A stretch of DNA of 64,000 nucleotides from CAVWDI01 sp963793095 (GCA_963793095.1 CAWBYY010000002.1:496001-560000); one strand, 5' to 3'; positions 25,077 to 34,542 are shown, numbered from the stretch's first letter. Program-made: numbers and translations. Notes: generated by a model not told the origin, from the letters alone.

Positions 25077-25997
25077 TTACAGTTCTCCTTCGCCGCCTAC
25101 AATTTGGATAAATAAATCCTCGAGAGACAGTTGTTGCGGTTGAAGGGAATACACCTCGACGTTATTTTCTACAAGATATCGGGTAATTACTGGCAGTTTA
25201 GATTCCCCAATAATCTGGAATGTCAGACGTCCGTCCACCACCTGTAACTCCGTGCACCATTGAGATAAACCAGAAATGATCTCCGAATTTAATTTGTCCG
25301 CTTTTAACTCGACTCGTAGCATTCCTTCAAAAAGATTATCAAGGCTGCTAATATTAACAATTTCTCCCTGTTTGATAAAAGCAACCCGGTTGCAGGTAAC
25401 TTCAACCTCACTTAGAAAATGCGAATTAAGAAATATGGTCGTACCGCGCTGGCTCAAATCTTTAATAATATCCCTGACCAGACGGCGACCAACGGGATCC
25501 AGACCCGATGTGGGCTCGTCAAGAATCACCAGCTCAGGGTTATTCAGAATTGACTGGGCTAATCCGATCCGTTGAAGCATCCCCTTTGAAAACGCGTTGA
25601 GCTTCTTGTTGGCATGTTCGCTGAGTCCAACCAGATCAAGCAACTCCTGAATCCGCGCTTTTGATACATCGCGCGGGATTCCGAACAAATCAGCATGTAC
25701 CAGCAGAAATTCGTTTGCCCGCAGCCAGCCATGGAAGCGGAAATGTTCAGGCAGGAACCCAATTTTTGAGCGAATATTTACATCATCGAGAGGGACGCCA
25801 AACAGCCTGCCTTCGCCGCTTGTAGGCGCGATCAGGTTGAGCAGCATTTTGACTGATGTGGTTTTGCCAGCCCCGTTTGGACCGAGAAAGCCAAATACTT
25901 CTCCACGTTCGACCGAAAGTGATAGGTCTTTAACGGCCAGTTTATCGCCATATTGTTTACTAAGGTTGACAGTTTGAATTGCTGGCGCTGATCCCAT
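25077..25997 (-). CDS. ABC transporter ATP-binding protein (ABC-2 exporter)
   Basis: A 306-residue ATPase of the CcmA/DRA family that drives the adjacent ABC-2 permease. Walker A GPNGAGKTTSVKML is at about residues 39-52. The signature motif is FSKGMLQRIGLAQSI and Walker B LVILDEPTSGLDP; LNSHFLSEVEVTCNRVAF holds the H-loop. The C-terminal 90 residues are the extra beta domain common in these exporters. Gene order ATPase then permease on one strand is standard. Natural substrates of this group include antibiotics, lipids and copper-related factors; no neighbour narrows it down. Confidence 0.92.
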   Translation of the reverse strand: MGSAPAIQTVNLSKQYGDKLAVKDLSLSVERGEVFGFLGPNGAGKTTSVKMLLNLIAPTSGEGRLFGVPLDDVNIRSKIGFLPEHFRFHGWLRANEFLLVHADLFGIPRDVSKARIQELLDLVGLSEHANKKLNAFSKGMLQRIGLAQSILNNPELVILDEPTSGLDPVGRRLVRDIIKDLSQRGTTIFLNSHFLSEVEVTCNRVAFIKQGEIVNISSLDNLFEGMLRVELKADKLNSEIISGLSQWCTELQVVDGRLTFQIIGESKLPVITRYLVENNVEVYSLQPQQLSLEDLFIQIVGGEGEL

Positions 25998-26034
25998 TGG
26001 TTAAGTATACAGGCAAACGGAAAAAACAGATACA

Positions 26035-26065
26035 GGTAGACGAGCTATACCATCTCTCGTCTACC
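26035..26065 (-). terminator. rho-independent terminator after the sigma/anti-sigma genes
   Basis: A perfect 10-base-pair stem (GGTAGACGAG pairing with CTCGTCTACC) with an 11-base loop starts 33 bases beyond the anti-sigma stop on the minus strand. A U-rich stretch ending in six U follows about 10 bases after the stem. The distance to the U run is longer than ideal, so efficiency is uncertain. Confidence 0.6.
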
Positions 26066-26098
26066 GACCTGTTCACGAAGTAAGTATATTTCAGGCAG

Positions 26099-27271
26099 TT
26101 ACTTTAAAGAATTTGCGACCAGCAAGGCGTCCGATTTTTCACCCGGGCCAGCCAATCCATGTATTATGCCGTCTTTAACCCAGACCAGCAGATACATATC
26201 TCCGGTTTTATATTCGTAATGTTTGATAAGTATTCCGGTTACACCATCGACTGGTACTTCTTCATGTTCAGAATAGTAGCGGGGAACCGGGATAATAAGC
26301 GTGGTAGCCCAGTCCACATTCTGGGAGAAATCTGCGGCTTCTTCGGGGCTCATTCCGGTGATCTGCAGGAAGGCTTCGCCGATTTTTACTATATCCAGAT
26401 CAGGAGGCGCTTCAACAACAGGGCTGGGAGCTTGAATAAAAGATATGCACGAGCTGGGAAGGACTGCCTCAGAATCAGTATCTGATTCTCCTTCCATTTC
26501 ATCAAATTCGCACTCACCAAACCGGGCTTCAATGCTTGCCGGTATTTCTACGGTTATGCTAGCACCGTCCAAATTTTTTGGGAGTTGAATATCAGACCGG
26601 TCGATATCCGTCAGGATTGTGTTTATCTGCTCTAAATCGATATTGAAAGTTGCCTTTCCACCGGGGATTACTCTTATTGAGCTTTCCTGCTTAATTTCAG
26701 ATGGCAGTCGAACGGCAAAACCAGCCATGCTGCTTGCTTCAGCCGCGTCTGCGGCATCCTGTGGATCGCCGTACTCCTGAATATTGACCTGGTTCGACAT
26801 CATATATTCAAACTGGGAGGAAGCCCCCAGTTTTTCAGACATATCGTTATTTTGAAACTCGACCACACGCACCTGTTCGACCCGGAACAAGCCCAGGAAT
26901 GTATTTGCTATGGCTCTGATGGGGGAAAATGTCAATCCAATTGCCAGTAAGACGATCACAGCCAGGATAATCCAGGCTGGTCGGGGTATAGATGAAAACA
27001 GTTTACCTGACATATTAATTTCTTTCTCCTTTGATTTATCTACCAGTGTTTTTATTTGGGCCAGGGCTGCCTTTGAATCCTCAGGCGGTCCTTTACTCCC
27101 GTCATCAATATATTCCAGGATTTTTTGGACCCGTCCGGTTTCATTTTTAAGTGCTTCAGCAGCTTCCTGGCACTGGGGACAACTGACCAGGTGATTTTTA
27201 GTATTCTCAAACTCTTCTGTGGGTAATTCCTCATCCAGATATGCCCGCAAAGTTCCTTCTTCGATATGCAT
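26099..27271 (-). CDS. anti-sigma factor with zinc-finger (ZAS-like) N-terminus
   Basis: A 390-residue single-pass membrane protein. The cytosolic N-terminus has the zf-HC2/ZAS zinc motif HLVSCPQC (His27, Cys31, Cys34), which binds the ECF sigma factor. A transmembrane helix spans about residues 98-117 (RPAWIILAVIVLLAIGLTF). The large external part of about 270 residues has no recognised domain, but contains two similar beta-rich stretches around SEIKQESSIRVIPGGKATFN and LPKNLDGASITVEIPASIEA. It probably senses an envelope signal and releases the sigma factor. Its start is just after the sigma stop, so the two are translationally linked. Confidence 0.85.
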   Translation of the reverse strand: MHIEEGTLRAYLDEELPTEEFENTKNHLVSCPQCQEAAEALKNETGRVQKILEYIDDGSKGPPEDSKAALAQIKTLVDKSKEKEINMSGKLFSSIPRPAWIILAVIVLLAIGLTFSPIRAIANTFLGLFRVEQVRVVEFQNNDMSEKLGASSQFEYMMSNQVNIQEYGDPQDAADAAEASSMAGFAVRLPSEIKQESSIRVIPGGKATFNIDLEQINTILTDIDRSDIQLPKNLDGASITVEIPASIEARFGECEFDEMEGESDTDSEAVLPSSCISFIQAPSPVVEAPPDLDIVKIGEAFLQITGMSPEEAADFSQNVDWATTLIIPVPRYYSEHEEVPVDGVTGILIKHYEYKTGDMYLLVWVKDGIIHGLAGPGEKSDALLVANSLK

Positions 27272-27272
27272 C

Positions 27273-27836
27273 TTATTGCTCCTCTTCTTGCCCGGTCAAC
27301 TTCATATAGGCGGACTCGAATTCTCTTTCAGCCCGCACCAGCAGGGTGCCAATTGAGTTCCTTGAGATATTAAAGACTCCGGCTAACTCCTGGTAAGAAA
27401 ACCCGGAGTGGCGTAATACCAGCAACCTGGCAGAACGGTTGTTTATATTTGACAACGCATCTCTTACCATTTCCTGCTCCTGGTTGAGTTCAATCTTTTC
27501 TGTAAAGTCATTTGACTGGGTTTGAACGGAATCAATATAAACCTGTTTGCGTTCATAAAGCACCCTGCGCCGGTTCGCCCTGATAGAATTCAATCCCCGA
27601 TTTGTAGCGACCCGGTATAACCAGCCGTCCAGGTTCCGGTCATCTTGAGGCGGCTGCTGGTAAATCTGAATAAAAGTTTCCAGCGCAATGTCCTGGGCTT
27701 CATCCCAATCCCCTGTGAGCCGGTATACCACATTACATAATCTCTCCCAGTGCTCTCTGAAGAAATCGTCAAAATCAAACTGAAGCCTTTCTGCTGAAGC
27801 AGTCACGGTTTTTATTCTGGAAGATAATAGGTTCAT
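27273..27836 (-). CDS. ECF-type RNA polymerase sigma factor
   Basis: About 187 residues; the frame is open to a TTG at 27887, but the ATG at 27836 (MNLLSSRIKTV) is a better start. Region 2 reads LCNVVYRLTGDWDEAQDIAL, with FIQIYQQ for -10 recognition. Region 4 is RLLVLRHSGFSYQELAGVF, then NISRNSIGTLLVRAEREFE, the helix-turn-helix for -35 recognition. It is followed immediately by its cognate zinc-finger anti-sigma gene, so the pair forms an envelope-stress switch. Target promoters were not found by eye. Confidence 0.92.
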   Translation of the reverse strand: MNLLSSRIKTVTASAERLQFDFDDFFREHWERLCNVVYRLTGDWDEAQDIALETFIQIYQQPPQDDRNLDGWLYRVATNRGLNSIRANRRRVLYERKQVYIDSVQTQSNDFTEKIELNQEQEMVRDALSNINNRSARLLVLRHSGFSYQELAGVFNISRNSIGTLLVRAEREFESAYMKLTGQEEEQ

Positions 27837-28029
27837 TGGTGTCTCTATTGAGGCATGGAAAGAGATGCAAAGGGTTCCATTCCTCAATATATTAACACCG
27901 CTGGAGGCTGATTTGTGACAGTAATGTTGTAAGCCAGGTTTTTTTCAGGAACAATTAATTTCCTGTGAGATCGTTTATCTGGCGCTTGATTACACCCCGG
28001 GGATGGGTTGTTCACCGGGTTTTAACTGA

Positions 28030-31000
28030 TCATTCAGGATTGGCTTGGTTGAATTTCTTCAATCCGACTTTCATCTCAAGTTCGCCGATTTTTAAGTCCT
28101 CAATATACGCTTCCTGGGGTGGCGGTGACGGTATCAGGTCAATTGATAGTGTTTCATTTTTAATATATTTTTCCCAGGTTTGGAAAATCCGGTTGATATC
28201 GGCGCTGGATTGGTAGTAAGTTTGGATGCGGTCTTCGATATTAAAGTCGGCGTTTTTTCGCATCGCCTGGATCCGGCGGACAATCTCACGCGCCAGCCCT
28301 TCATCCTGAAGTTCCTGGGTAATCCGGGCATCAACCGCTACAGTCAGCAGCTTATCTGCCGCGACTGCCAGACCCTCGCGTGGCAGGGTGGAGACCTGAA
28401 TCTCTTCAGGCAGCAAATCAATGCTTTCCCCATTAAGTTCGATCACCACCGGAATGTTAGAGTTGACGCTCTCGACGACTTTACCTGGATCAAGCGAATC
28501 CAAAGCAGCCCGAATTTTTGGGAATTTCGGACCAAATTTTGGTCCAAGCAGTTTATTGTCCGGCATGATACGGAAGGCAACCAGTTCTGTCGCCATGTTC
28601 ACAAACTCAAAATCCTTAACATTCAATTCGTCTTTTATGATTTCCTGGATTTCCCGGTCAAGTTCCTGTTCTTCTCCGCTGTAGACGAGCACTCTGGCAA
28701 GTGGTTGACGGACTTTCAACCCGGCGCTGTTGCGGGCGCTGAGACCCAGGCTAGCAATCTGGCGAGCCAGGTCCATTTGTTTCAAGAGGCTCTGGTTTAC
28801 TGCGGATTGATCATCTGATGGCCAGAGGGTATGGTGAATGCTAGTGTGGGCATCCGAAAATACCGAAGAGACAAGATTGTGGTGCATGCTTTCGGTAACG
28901 AAGGGTATAAAAGGAGCGAGCATGCGGATATATTTCAGAAAAACATGATACAGGGTGGCATAGGCTGTATTTTTGTCATCATCATGTTCACTCTTCCAGA
29001 ATCTCCTCCGGCTGCGGCGGATGTACCAGTTGGACAGGTCATCCTGAAAACTTTCCAACTCTGTTGTTGCGCTGTAAGGATCAGAATTCTCCAGTGCAGA
29101 GGTTACAACCGGGATAATCTGGTTGATGCGGGCCAGAATCCATGCATCCAGCAGGTTTCCACTCTTTGGTGTATTTTCATAAGGATGGTAAGGATCGAAT
29201 TGTTGAGCAGGTTCAGAGCCCGCAGGATCAGAAATTGGCGACCAGTTATCAATGCTGGCATATGTGACCAGAAAACTGTACACATTCCAAAGCGGGATCA
29301 AGAAACGGCGGCGGGTTTCATCACCGCGATTAAAACCAAACAAAAGGTCATTTTCTGGTTTATGGGCGCAGTATAGCCAGCGCATAACATCAACCCCCAT
29401 TTTGTCGGCAGCCTCATTAAATTCGATCGAGTTGCCCCAACTCTTATGCATCGGTCGACCGTCTTCAGCTAAAAGAGTGGCATAGCTGAAGTTTTCCATG
29501 AAAGCTGGGCTTTTATCTAGAACCGTGCCCATAGCAAGCAAACTGTAAAACCAGTTGCGGAACTGCCCCGGGAAAGATTCGCTGATCCAATCAGCCGGAT
29601 ACCAGGTTCGCCAGTATTCACGGTCTGTCCGGTATCGCAGGGTACTGAATGATACAATTCCGGCGTCCAGCCAGGGATTGCCCACATCCGGAATTCGTTT
29701 CATTAAACCATTACATTCCGGACATTTAATCTTGACATAATCGATAAACGGACGATGGGGGGTATGGCCCTCGAAGACTTCCCAACCTTCAACAGCTCTT
29801 TCCTGAAGTTCAAATTCGTCTCCAATGACCTCATGCGTGCCGCAACCTTCACAAATCCAGATTGGGAGCGCCAGTCCCCAGTAACGCTTTTTGCTGATCA
29901 TCCAGTCATGCATATTGTGCAGCCAGTCCATCTCGCGGGCGTAACCAAATTCTGGAATCCAGCGAATCCGGTCAACCACGTCCATGATCTGGTAGCGCAG
30001 ACTGCGTTCTTTCTGTTCTGGTGTTAGTTCGCTCCTGGGGACATCGTACACTTCACCCATGCTTACAAACCATTCATCAACCAGACGGAAAATCAATTCA
30101 GTCGCGCAGCGCCAGCACCTGGGATAGCGGTGTAAATAATCCTGCACTTTATACAGTAAACCTTTTCGCTCAAGGTCTTTAAATATTGGTTCCGCGATCT
30201 CAGCCACATTTTGACCTGTTAACCAATCAAACCCCTGAACAAAATAACCTTCATCATCGAGGGGCGCGATTATTGGGAATTTATGGTCTTTACCCAGCTC
30301 AAAATCCTCCGCGCCGCATCCAGGAGCAATGTGTACAATTCCGGTGCCCTCGGTTTCTCCGACTTCACCCCACAGGATTACCTGGTGGGCTTGTGCAGCG
30401 GTTTCGCCGACTTCTTTGATTAACTGCTTCATGTGCGACAGACCCCCGGGAGTATTGGCTGCCGGAAGGTCGTCAAACGGACCGTCATAGGTCCAACCTT
30501 CCATTTCAGCACCTTTTAATTGATCAATGATTTTGTAATCGCCGTTCAGCATATAAAGCGTACCTTTTGAAAGGTAGAAATATTTTTCTCCTTGCTGGAC
30601 TTTTACATAATCGAGTTCCGGGCCTACTGCTGCTGCGACATTGCTCGTCAGCGTCCAGGGGGTAGTGGTCCATACCAGGAGCGATTCGTTTTGCCGGCCT
30701 CGCAGTGGAAAGCGCAAAGTGACGCTTGGGTGGGTTACTTCAGCATAGCCATCAGTGACGATCTCGTGCTGGCTGATTCCAGTTGCGCAGCGCGGGCACC
30801 AGGGCATTACATCCGCGCCGCGATACAACCACCCATTCTCCCAACAAATCTTAAGGAATTTCCAGATCATATAATTATTTTCGTTAGAAAATGTAAAATA
30901 GCTGCCTCCCAGTTCCGGAAGCCCCAGGCGACCCACAATCTGTTCGACGCTGTCGGTTACCTCACCCTGTGGACCTTCAACTGTGATGACCTGAGAGGGA

Positions 31001-31482
31001 TCTTTTAGTAGCAGTTCTGCCAGCTCGCCCAGTTGTTCGGTATCATTCCAATCCATCCAGTAACCCAGACGAATGGATTGTTCAGTCTGGACAGCAGCGT
31101 ATCGCAGTACCCGGGCTTTACAATCAAGTACAAATTTCTCCAACCCATATTCTTCGATATCTTTTTTGGATTTAAATCCCTTTTCCTTTTCCACTTCGAC
31201 TTCAACCCATAAACCCTGGCAGTCAAAACCGTTCTGGTATCTCAACTTGCGGCCGCGCATGGTCCAGAAGCGCATAAACAGGTCCTTGTAGGTGCGCCCC
31301 CAGCCATGGTGGACGCCCATTGGGTTGTTTGCGGTGATGGGTCCGTCGATGAATGACCACGGCGGATCATCCTTATGGATTTCATAAAGCCGGTTAAAAG
31401 CGTTTGTTTTTTTCCAGAATTCTAATATTTCCCTTTCCAGGGAGGGGAAATCAACTCGATTTGGTACATTTTTAAAGGGCAT
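28030..31482 (-). CDS. ileS: isoleucyl-tRNA synthetase with altered signature motifs
   Basis: Attaches isoleucine to tRNA-Ile. The 1150-residue length is that of the eukaryote-like IleS2 group. The catalytic HIGH box is replaced by GVHHGWGRTYKD (residues 56-67) and the KMSKS loop by MHKSWGN (about residue 676). Zn-type Cys pairs are seen in MPWCPRCATGIS and CEGCGTHEV/CPECNG, and a CP1 editing domain in LLVWTTTPWTLTSNVAAAVG. The anticodon-binding and C-terminal parts are full length. The upstream T-box leader with an Ile-type specifier supports the assignment. The altered motifs deserve attention but keep the key His and Lys-Ser residues. Confidence 0.93.
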   Translation of the reverse strand: MPFKNVPNRVDFPSLEREILEFWKKTNAFNRLYEIHKDDPPWSFIDGPITANNPMGVHHGWGRTYKDLFMRFWTMRGRKLRYQNGFDCQGLWVEVEVEKEKGFKSKKDIEEYGLEKFVLDCKARVLRYAAVQTEQSIRLGYWMDWNDTEQLGELAELLLKDPSQVITVEGPQGEVTDSVEQIVGRLGLPELGGSYFTFSNENNYMIWKFLKICWENGWLYRGADVMPWCPRCATGISQHEIVTDGYAEVTHPSVTLRFPLRGRQNESLLVWTTTPWTLTSNVAAAVGPELDYVKVQQGEKYFYLSKGTLYMLNGDYKIIDQLKGAEMEGWTYDGPFDDLPAANTPGGLSHMKQLIKEVGETAAQAHQVILWGEVGETEGTGIVHIAPGCGAEDFELGKDHKFPIIAPLDDEGYFVQGFDWLTGQNVAEIAEPIFKDLERKGLLYKVQDYLHRYPRCWRCATELIFRLVDEWFVSMGEVYDVPRSELTPEQKERSLRYQIMDVVDRIRWIPEFGYAREMDWLHNMHDWMISKKRYWGLALPIWICEGCGTHEVIGDEFELQERAVEGWEVFEGHTPHRPFIDYVKIKCPECNGLMKRIPDVGNPWLDAGIVSFSTLRYRTDREYWRTWYPADWISESFPGQFRNWFYSLLAMGTVLDKSPAFMENFSYATLLAEDGRPMHKSWGNSIEFNEAADKMGVDVMRWLYCAHKPENDLLFGFNRGDETRRRFLIPLWNVYSFLVTYASIDNWSPISDPAGSEPAQQFDPYHPYENTPKSGNLLDAWILARINQIIPVVTSALENSDPYSATTELESFQDDLSNWYIRRSRRRFWKSEHDDDKNTAYATLYHVFLKYIRMLAPFIPFVTESMHHNLVSSVFSDAHTSIHHTLWPSDDQSAVNQSLLKQMDLARQIASLGLSARNSAGLKVRQPLARVLVYSGEEQELDREIQEIIKDELNVKDFEFVNMATELVAFRIMPDNKLLGPKFGPKFPKIRAALDSLDPGKVVESVNSNIPVVIELNGESIDLLPEEIQVSTLPREGLAVAADKLLTVAVDARITQELQDEGLAREIVRRIQAMRKNADFNIEDRIQTYYQSSADINRIFQTWEKYIKNETLSIDLIPSPPPQEAYIEDLKIGELEMKVGLKKFNQANPE

Positions 31483-31640
31483 TCTTCCTTCTACCTCCGG
31501 ATGGTTTATTTACCATAATTGATAATTTCACTTTTAAACGTTGGGCGTATATGCCTTTTTTATTCTTTACAACAAGTTCCAGTTTCTTATCTAATTAAAC
31601 ATTATTTAAAATGTTATCCAACCTTCTTGATAATAACTAA

Positions 31641-31668
31641 AACTCCCGTCCGCTCAGGGACGAGAGTT
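31641..31668 (-). terminator. attenuator hairpin of the ileS T-box leader
   Basis: On the minus strand AACTCTCGTCC pairs with GGACGGGAGTT around a 6-base loop, followed by UUUUAGUUAUU. It sits just after the T-box sequence, so it would be the intrinsic terminator that forms when charged tRNA-Ile is abundant. One G-U style mismatch is present in the stem; the U tract is interrupted. Confidence 0.75.
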
Positions 31669-31963
31669 TATAAAAATTCTCCCGTGGTACCACCCAGGTT
31701 CCCGCCAACTGCGGGCTGCTCAGTCGAGTACAGTATTAACCTTCAGCTTCTTGAGTATACAATACTCGCGTAATTGATAACGGGGTACGAATCCGGTCGG
31801 CTTATTAGTTGGACAGCCCTGGCGGGCATTTCAACGTTCAGCTTACAGCTCAGGAAGGATTTTCGACCTGTTGACCTGCCCTGGCTCTCACCTAGTCCAG
31901 GTTCGCTGACAGTTCAACCCAGGCTTACTCGTTTCCATCACAGCTTTTATATGATTGGATTTA
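31669..31963 (-). ncRNA. T-box riboswitch leader of ileS
   Basis: The minus strand carries the T-box core GGGTGGTACCACGG (about 31682-31695), which pairs with the uncharged acceptor end of tRNA. Upstream are Stem I elements GATGGAAACGAGTAAG (about 31930-31945) and GGTGAGAGCCAGGG. The candidate specifier codon ATC (Ile; plus-strand 31858-31860) is in the segment GAAAATCCTTCC. A terminator hairpin follows. Uncharged tRNA-Ile should stabilise the antiterminator and switch ileS on. T-box and terminator are directly visible; the specifier position is my reading of the alignment. Confidence 0.88.
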
Positions 31964-31970
31964 GCCAGTG

Positions 31971-31999
31971 ATTATGCCATAATTGGTTAGAGAGGTCAA
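31971..31999 (-). promoter_or_regulatory. sigma-70-type promoter of the ileS leader
   Basis: On the minus strand TTGACC (31994-31999) and CATAAT (31971-31976) are separated by exactly 17 bases, close to consensus TTGACA/TATAAT. The predicted transcript would start near 31964, just before the T-box Stem I. This is the best-matched promoter I found in the window. Confidence 0.75.
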
Positions 32000-32097
32000 C
32001 AATCAATAGTACAGGAAGGTTGATCGAATACATAAAATCTCTCAATAATTGATTTGAAGAATTCTACGAAAAAGATGTAGGTCGCATCCATTTTGGA

Positions 32098-32103
32098 TAT
32101 AAT
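32098..32103 (+). promoter_or_regulatory. candidate -10 box for the polyphosphate glucokinase gene
   Basis: A perfect TATAAT lies 56 bases before the ATG of the glucokinase gene. I do not see a good -35 hexamer at 16-18 bases upstream, so the promoter call rests on the -10 box and position alone. Confidence 0.35.
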
Positions 32104-32159
32104 CAAATTGATATAGCGAGTAGAAATCGGTGGAATAAGCTTGCAGGAGGATAGATAAT

Positions 32160-32915
32160 ATGGAGATACTGGGAGTTGACATCGGAGGTTCGGGAATAAA
32201 AGGCGCTCCGGTGGATACCAGAACCGGAGTATTGCTCGAATCGAGATACCGCATCCCAACCCCGGATAAGGCTAAACCGAACCCGGTTGCCGAAGCTGTG
32301 GGTGTTTTAGTTGATCACTTTGAGTGGAGCGGATTGATCGGCTGTGGCTTTCCAGCCGCAATCCGAAATGGACATCCTGTGACCGCCGCCAATATTAATA
32401 ATGGCTGGATAGGTACAAACGCCAACGAGCTTTTTTCTGAATTCACCGGCTGCCGGGTTATGGTGATTAATGACGCCGATGCGGCCGGTCTTGCGGAAAT
32501 GAAATTTGGGGCTGGCATCAACCGAAAAGGGACAGTAATCCTTGTTACCATTGGAACCGGGCTTGGAACTGCTCTGTTCGTGGATGGCAAACTGCTGCCG
32601 AATGCGGAACTAGGTCATATTGAGATAGAAGGAAAGGATGCTGAAGAAAAAGCTACTGATGCTGCCCGGAAAAGGGAAAAAATGTCCTGGAAGAAATGGG
32701 CAGGTTACTTTGACAGATATTTGGCGACTCTTGAAAGTTTGTTGTGGCCAGACCTGTTTATTCTTGGTGGCGGGGTGAGCAAAAAGCATGAGAGTTTTAT
32801 CCCTCATTTAACGGTACAGGCGGAGGTCGTCCCTGCCCAGTTACTGAACAATGCCGGGATTGTAGGCGCTGCGCTAGCTATGGATTTAGCGATTACAGAT
32901 GGTGATATTACTTAG
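32160..32915 (+). CDS. ppgK: polyphosphate glucokinase (ROK family)
   Basis: Phosphorylates glucose to glucose-6-phosphate using polyphosphate and/or ATP. The 251-residue protein has the ROK phosphate motif DIGGSGIKGAPVD at residues 6-18, VINDADAAGLAEMKFGAG (catalytic Asp), VTIGTGLGTALFVDG and ELGHIEI. Instead of the ROK zinc-cysteine cluster it has the PpgK-type stretch KMSWKKWAGYFDRYLATLES. The ribosome-binding site AGGAGG is optimal. It opens the polysaccharide region and could supply sugar phosphate; a link to phosphate storage with the pst genes 26 kb away is only a thought. Confidence 0.9.
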   Translation: MEILGVDIGGSGIKGAPVDTRTGVLLESRYRIPTPDKAKPNPVAEAVGVLVDHFEWSGLIGCGFPAAIRNGHPVTAANINNGWIGTNANELFSEFTGCRVMVINDADAAGLAEMKFGAGINRKGTVILVTIGTGLGTALFVDGKLLPNAELGHIEIEGKDAEEKATDAARKREKMSWKKWAGYFDRYLATLESLLWPDLFILGGGVSKKHESFIPHLTVQAEVVPAQLLNNAGIVGAALAMDLAITDGDIT

Positions 32916-32991
32916 TTCGGGGGCGGTGTGATTTCTTTATACGTTATATGAATAGAAGTGGGGGAATTGCCGGTTGGATTTATATCTGGAA

Positions 32992-34329
32992 TTAAGCGGC
33001 ATTCGCTGGTGATTGTTTGTTGCGGGATATTTTTTGCAGAATTTTTTGGATGATATAGATCGATGCCGCCGATGCCATAATAATCAGGTATACATCAAGG
33101 GGCGCCCGGTAACGGGTTACTCCATAAGTAATGGCAGCATAAAAGGTAAACGAAATAAATAATGTGATAAAGAGGCTGGTTTGAGAAAATTTATCCCGAA
33201 ACAGCCAGAATCCTACCAGCCCCAGAATAAGAATCGGGACATAAGAAAAGAAATAAATAAATTGTTTTATCCTGGATAGTGTTACCGGCTCCAATCTCCA
33301 TGACCATAATGAAATAACTTTAAATGCTGTCAGTTTGACAAATTGGCCCGGATGGTTAATCCAGTAACTCCAGGGCATTGATTTATCCCATGCCCGGGCT
33401 TGCTCTAGTGACATCCCCTGTGTCTGTTGTTCATCCCATAATGGCCCCTGCTCATAAACGCGGTCAGAACTTTTAGACTTTAATGAGATATCAGTAAATG
33501 GTCCTGTCCCCTGGTAATACTCTAACATCATTGGGTGGTAAGCTTTATAAAGGTTACTGGATCCGTAAGACCCAAATGGAGTGAGGATTCCTTTTGTGAG
33601 CAGATTTCGTATTGTCCAAGGTGCGAGCACTGCCAGGAATACAATGGATAAAGCGAATGATTGTCTGACCCAGATTTTTTTCGGTATATTTGAAGTCAGG
33701 TAGTACCAAACCAGGATAAGGGGGATCAGGAAAACAATTTTTGGCCGGCAGAGAGCTGTTAGACCTAAAAAGAAAGCTGCTGGAATAACATTTTTTCCGG
33801 TGGGGTTCTCTTGCATTTGTAGCAGGAACCATACTGATGCCAGCAGAAGCAATGTGAATAACATTGTCTCATATATATTAGGTGGACTGCCCTGGAAGAA
33901 ATAATATGGGTAGAAAATCACCCAGAGACCTGCCAGTATCCCTTCCGCATTTGAAAAAATCTTTTTGCCTAAAAGGTACGAAACAAAACCAACAAGCCCA
34001 CAAACAATCGATAATGAAACTGCGATCCCGAACCAGGTTTCGCCAAATATTAAATAACTGGCAGCCAGAAAAAAGGTGTATATGGGAGGAAGGTAAGCCA
34101 AGCTGTATCTATGTGAAGCAGTGTCAACAAATAACGCTGTTCCCTTACTGTCAAGAAGATATTTTGCGGGTCTGTGATACGGTCCGTACACAGGACCCTG
34201 ATAAGCCTCCTTTACCAGATAGAAGTAAAGCATATGGGTACCAATGCTGATTGCTATAATCATAATTAAGACGATGATTGGATTATTCAGTAAAGAGTAA
34301 ATTGAGTTGTGATGACTGATAGTTTTCAT
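32992..34329 (-). CDS. ArnT/PMT-like membrane glycosyltransferase
   Basis: A 445-residue protein with about ten transmembrane helices, resembling GT-C glycosyltransferases of the Dpm/ArnT type (GT39/GT83), which use polyprenyl-phosphate sugars. The first external loop contains GPYHRPAKYLLDSKG and YLPPIYTFFLAASYLIFG; the usual catalytic Asp would be in this loop. Other segments are ALCRPKIVFLIPLILVWYY and NLYKAYHPMMLEYYQG. The exact donor and acceptor are unknown. It is at the left end of the polysaccharide locus, on the same strand as the following four sugar genes. Confidence 0.75.
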   Translation of the reverse strand: MKTISHHNSIYSLLNNPIIVLIMIIAISIGTHMLYFYLVKEAYQGPVYGPYHRPAKYLLDSKGTALFVDTASHRYSLAYLPPIYTFFLAASYLIFGETWFGIAVSLSIVCGLVGFVSYLLGKKIFSNAEGILAGLWVIFYPYYFFQGSPPNIYETMLFTLLLLASVWFLLQMQENPTGKNVIPAAFFLGLTALCRPKIVFLIPLILVWYYLTSNIPKKIWVRQSFALSIVFLAVLAPWTIRNLLTKGILTPFGSYGSSNLYKAYHPMMLEYYQGTGPFTDISLKSKSSDRVYEQGPLWDEQQTQGMSLEQARAWDKSMPWSYWINHPGQFVKLTAFKVISLWSWRLEPVTLSRIKQFIYFFSYVPILILGLVGFWLFRDKFSQTSLFITLFISFTFYAAITYGVTRYRAPLDVYLIIMASAASIYIIQKILQKISRNKQSPANAA

Positions 34330-34542
34330 AATTGTTTACAAATGAAATTTGATGCCTGAAATAAACAAACCGAAAACCTGGTCGTTCATCACTAGCCGAC
34401 ATAAACCAGTGGAGACACTGAAAAAAGATCAGAAGTCAAGAATAAAAACCGGGGAATTTAGTACCCCAGAGGAATCAGATTTAATTAAATTCAGCACAGG
34501 ATTTTTTTGTTTAAAAAGATTTTGGTACATTGTGAGCAGTAG

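Noticed and set aside
28180..28818. 212-codon open frame on the plus strand opposite ileS
   Set aside because: Complete overlap with the conserved ileS coding sequence and no ribosome-binding site or family motif; a shadow frame.
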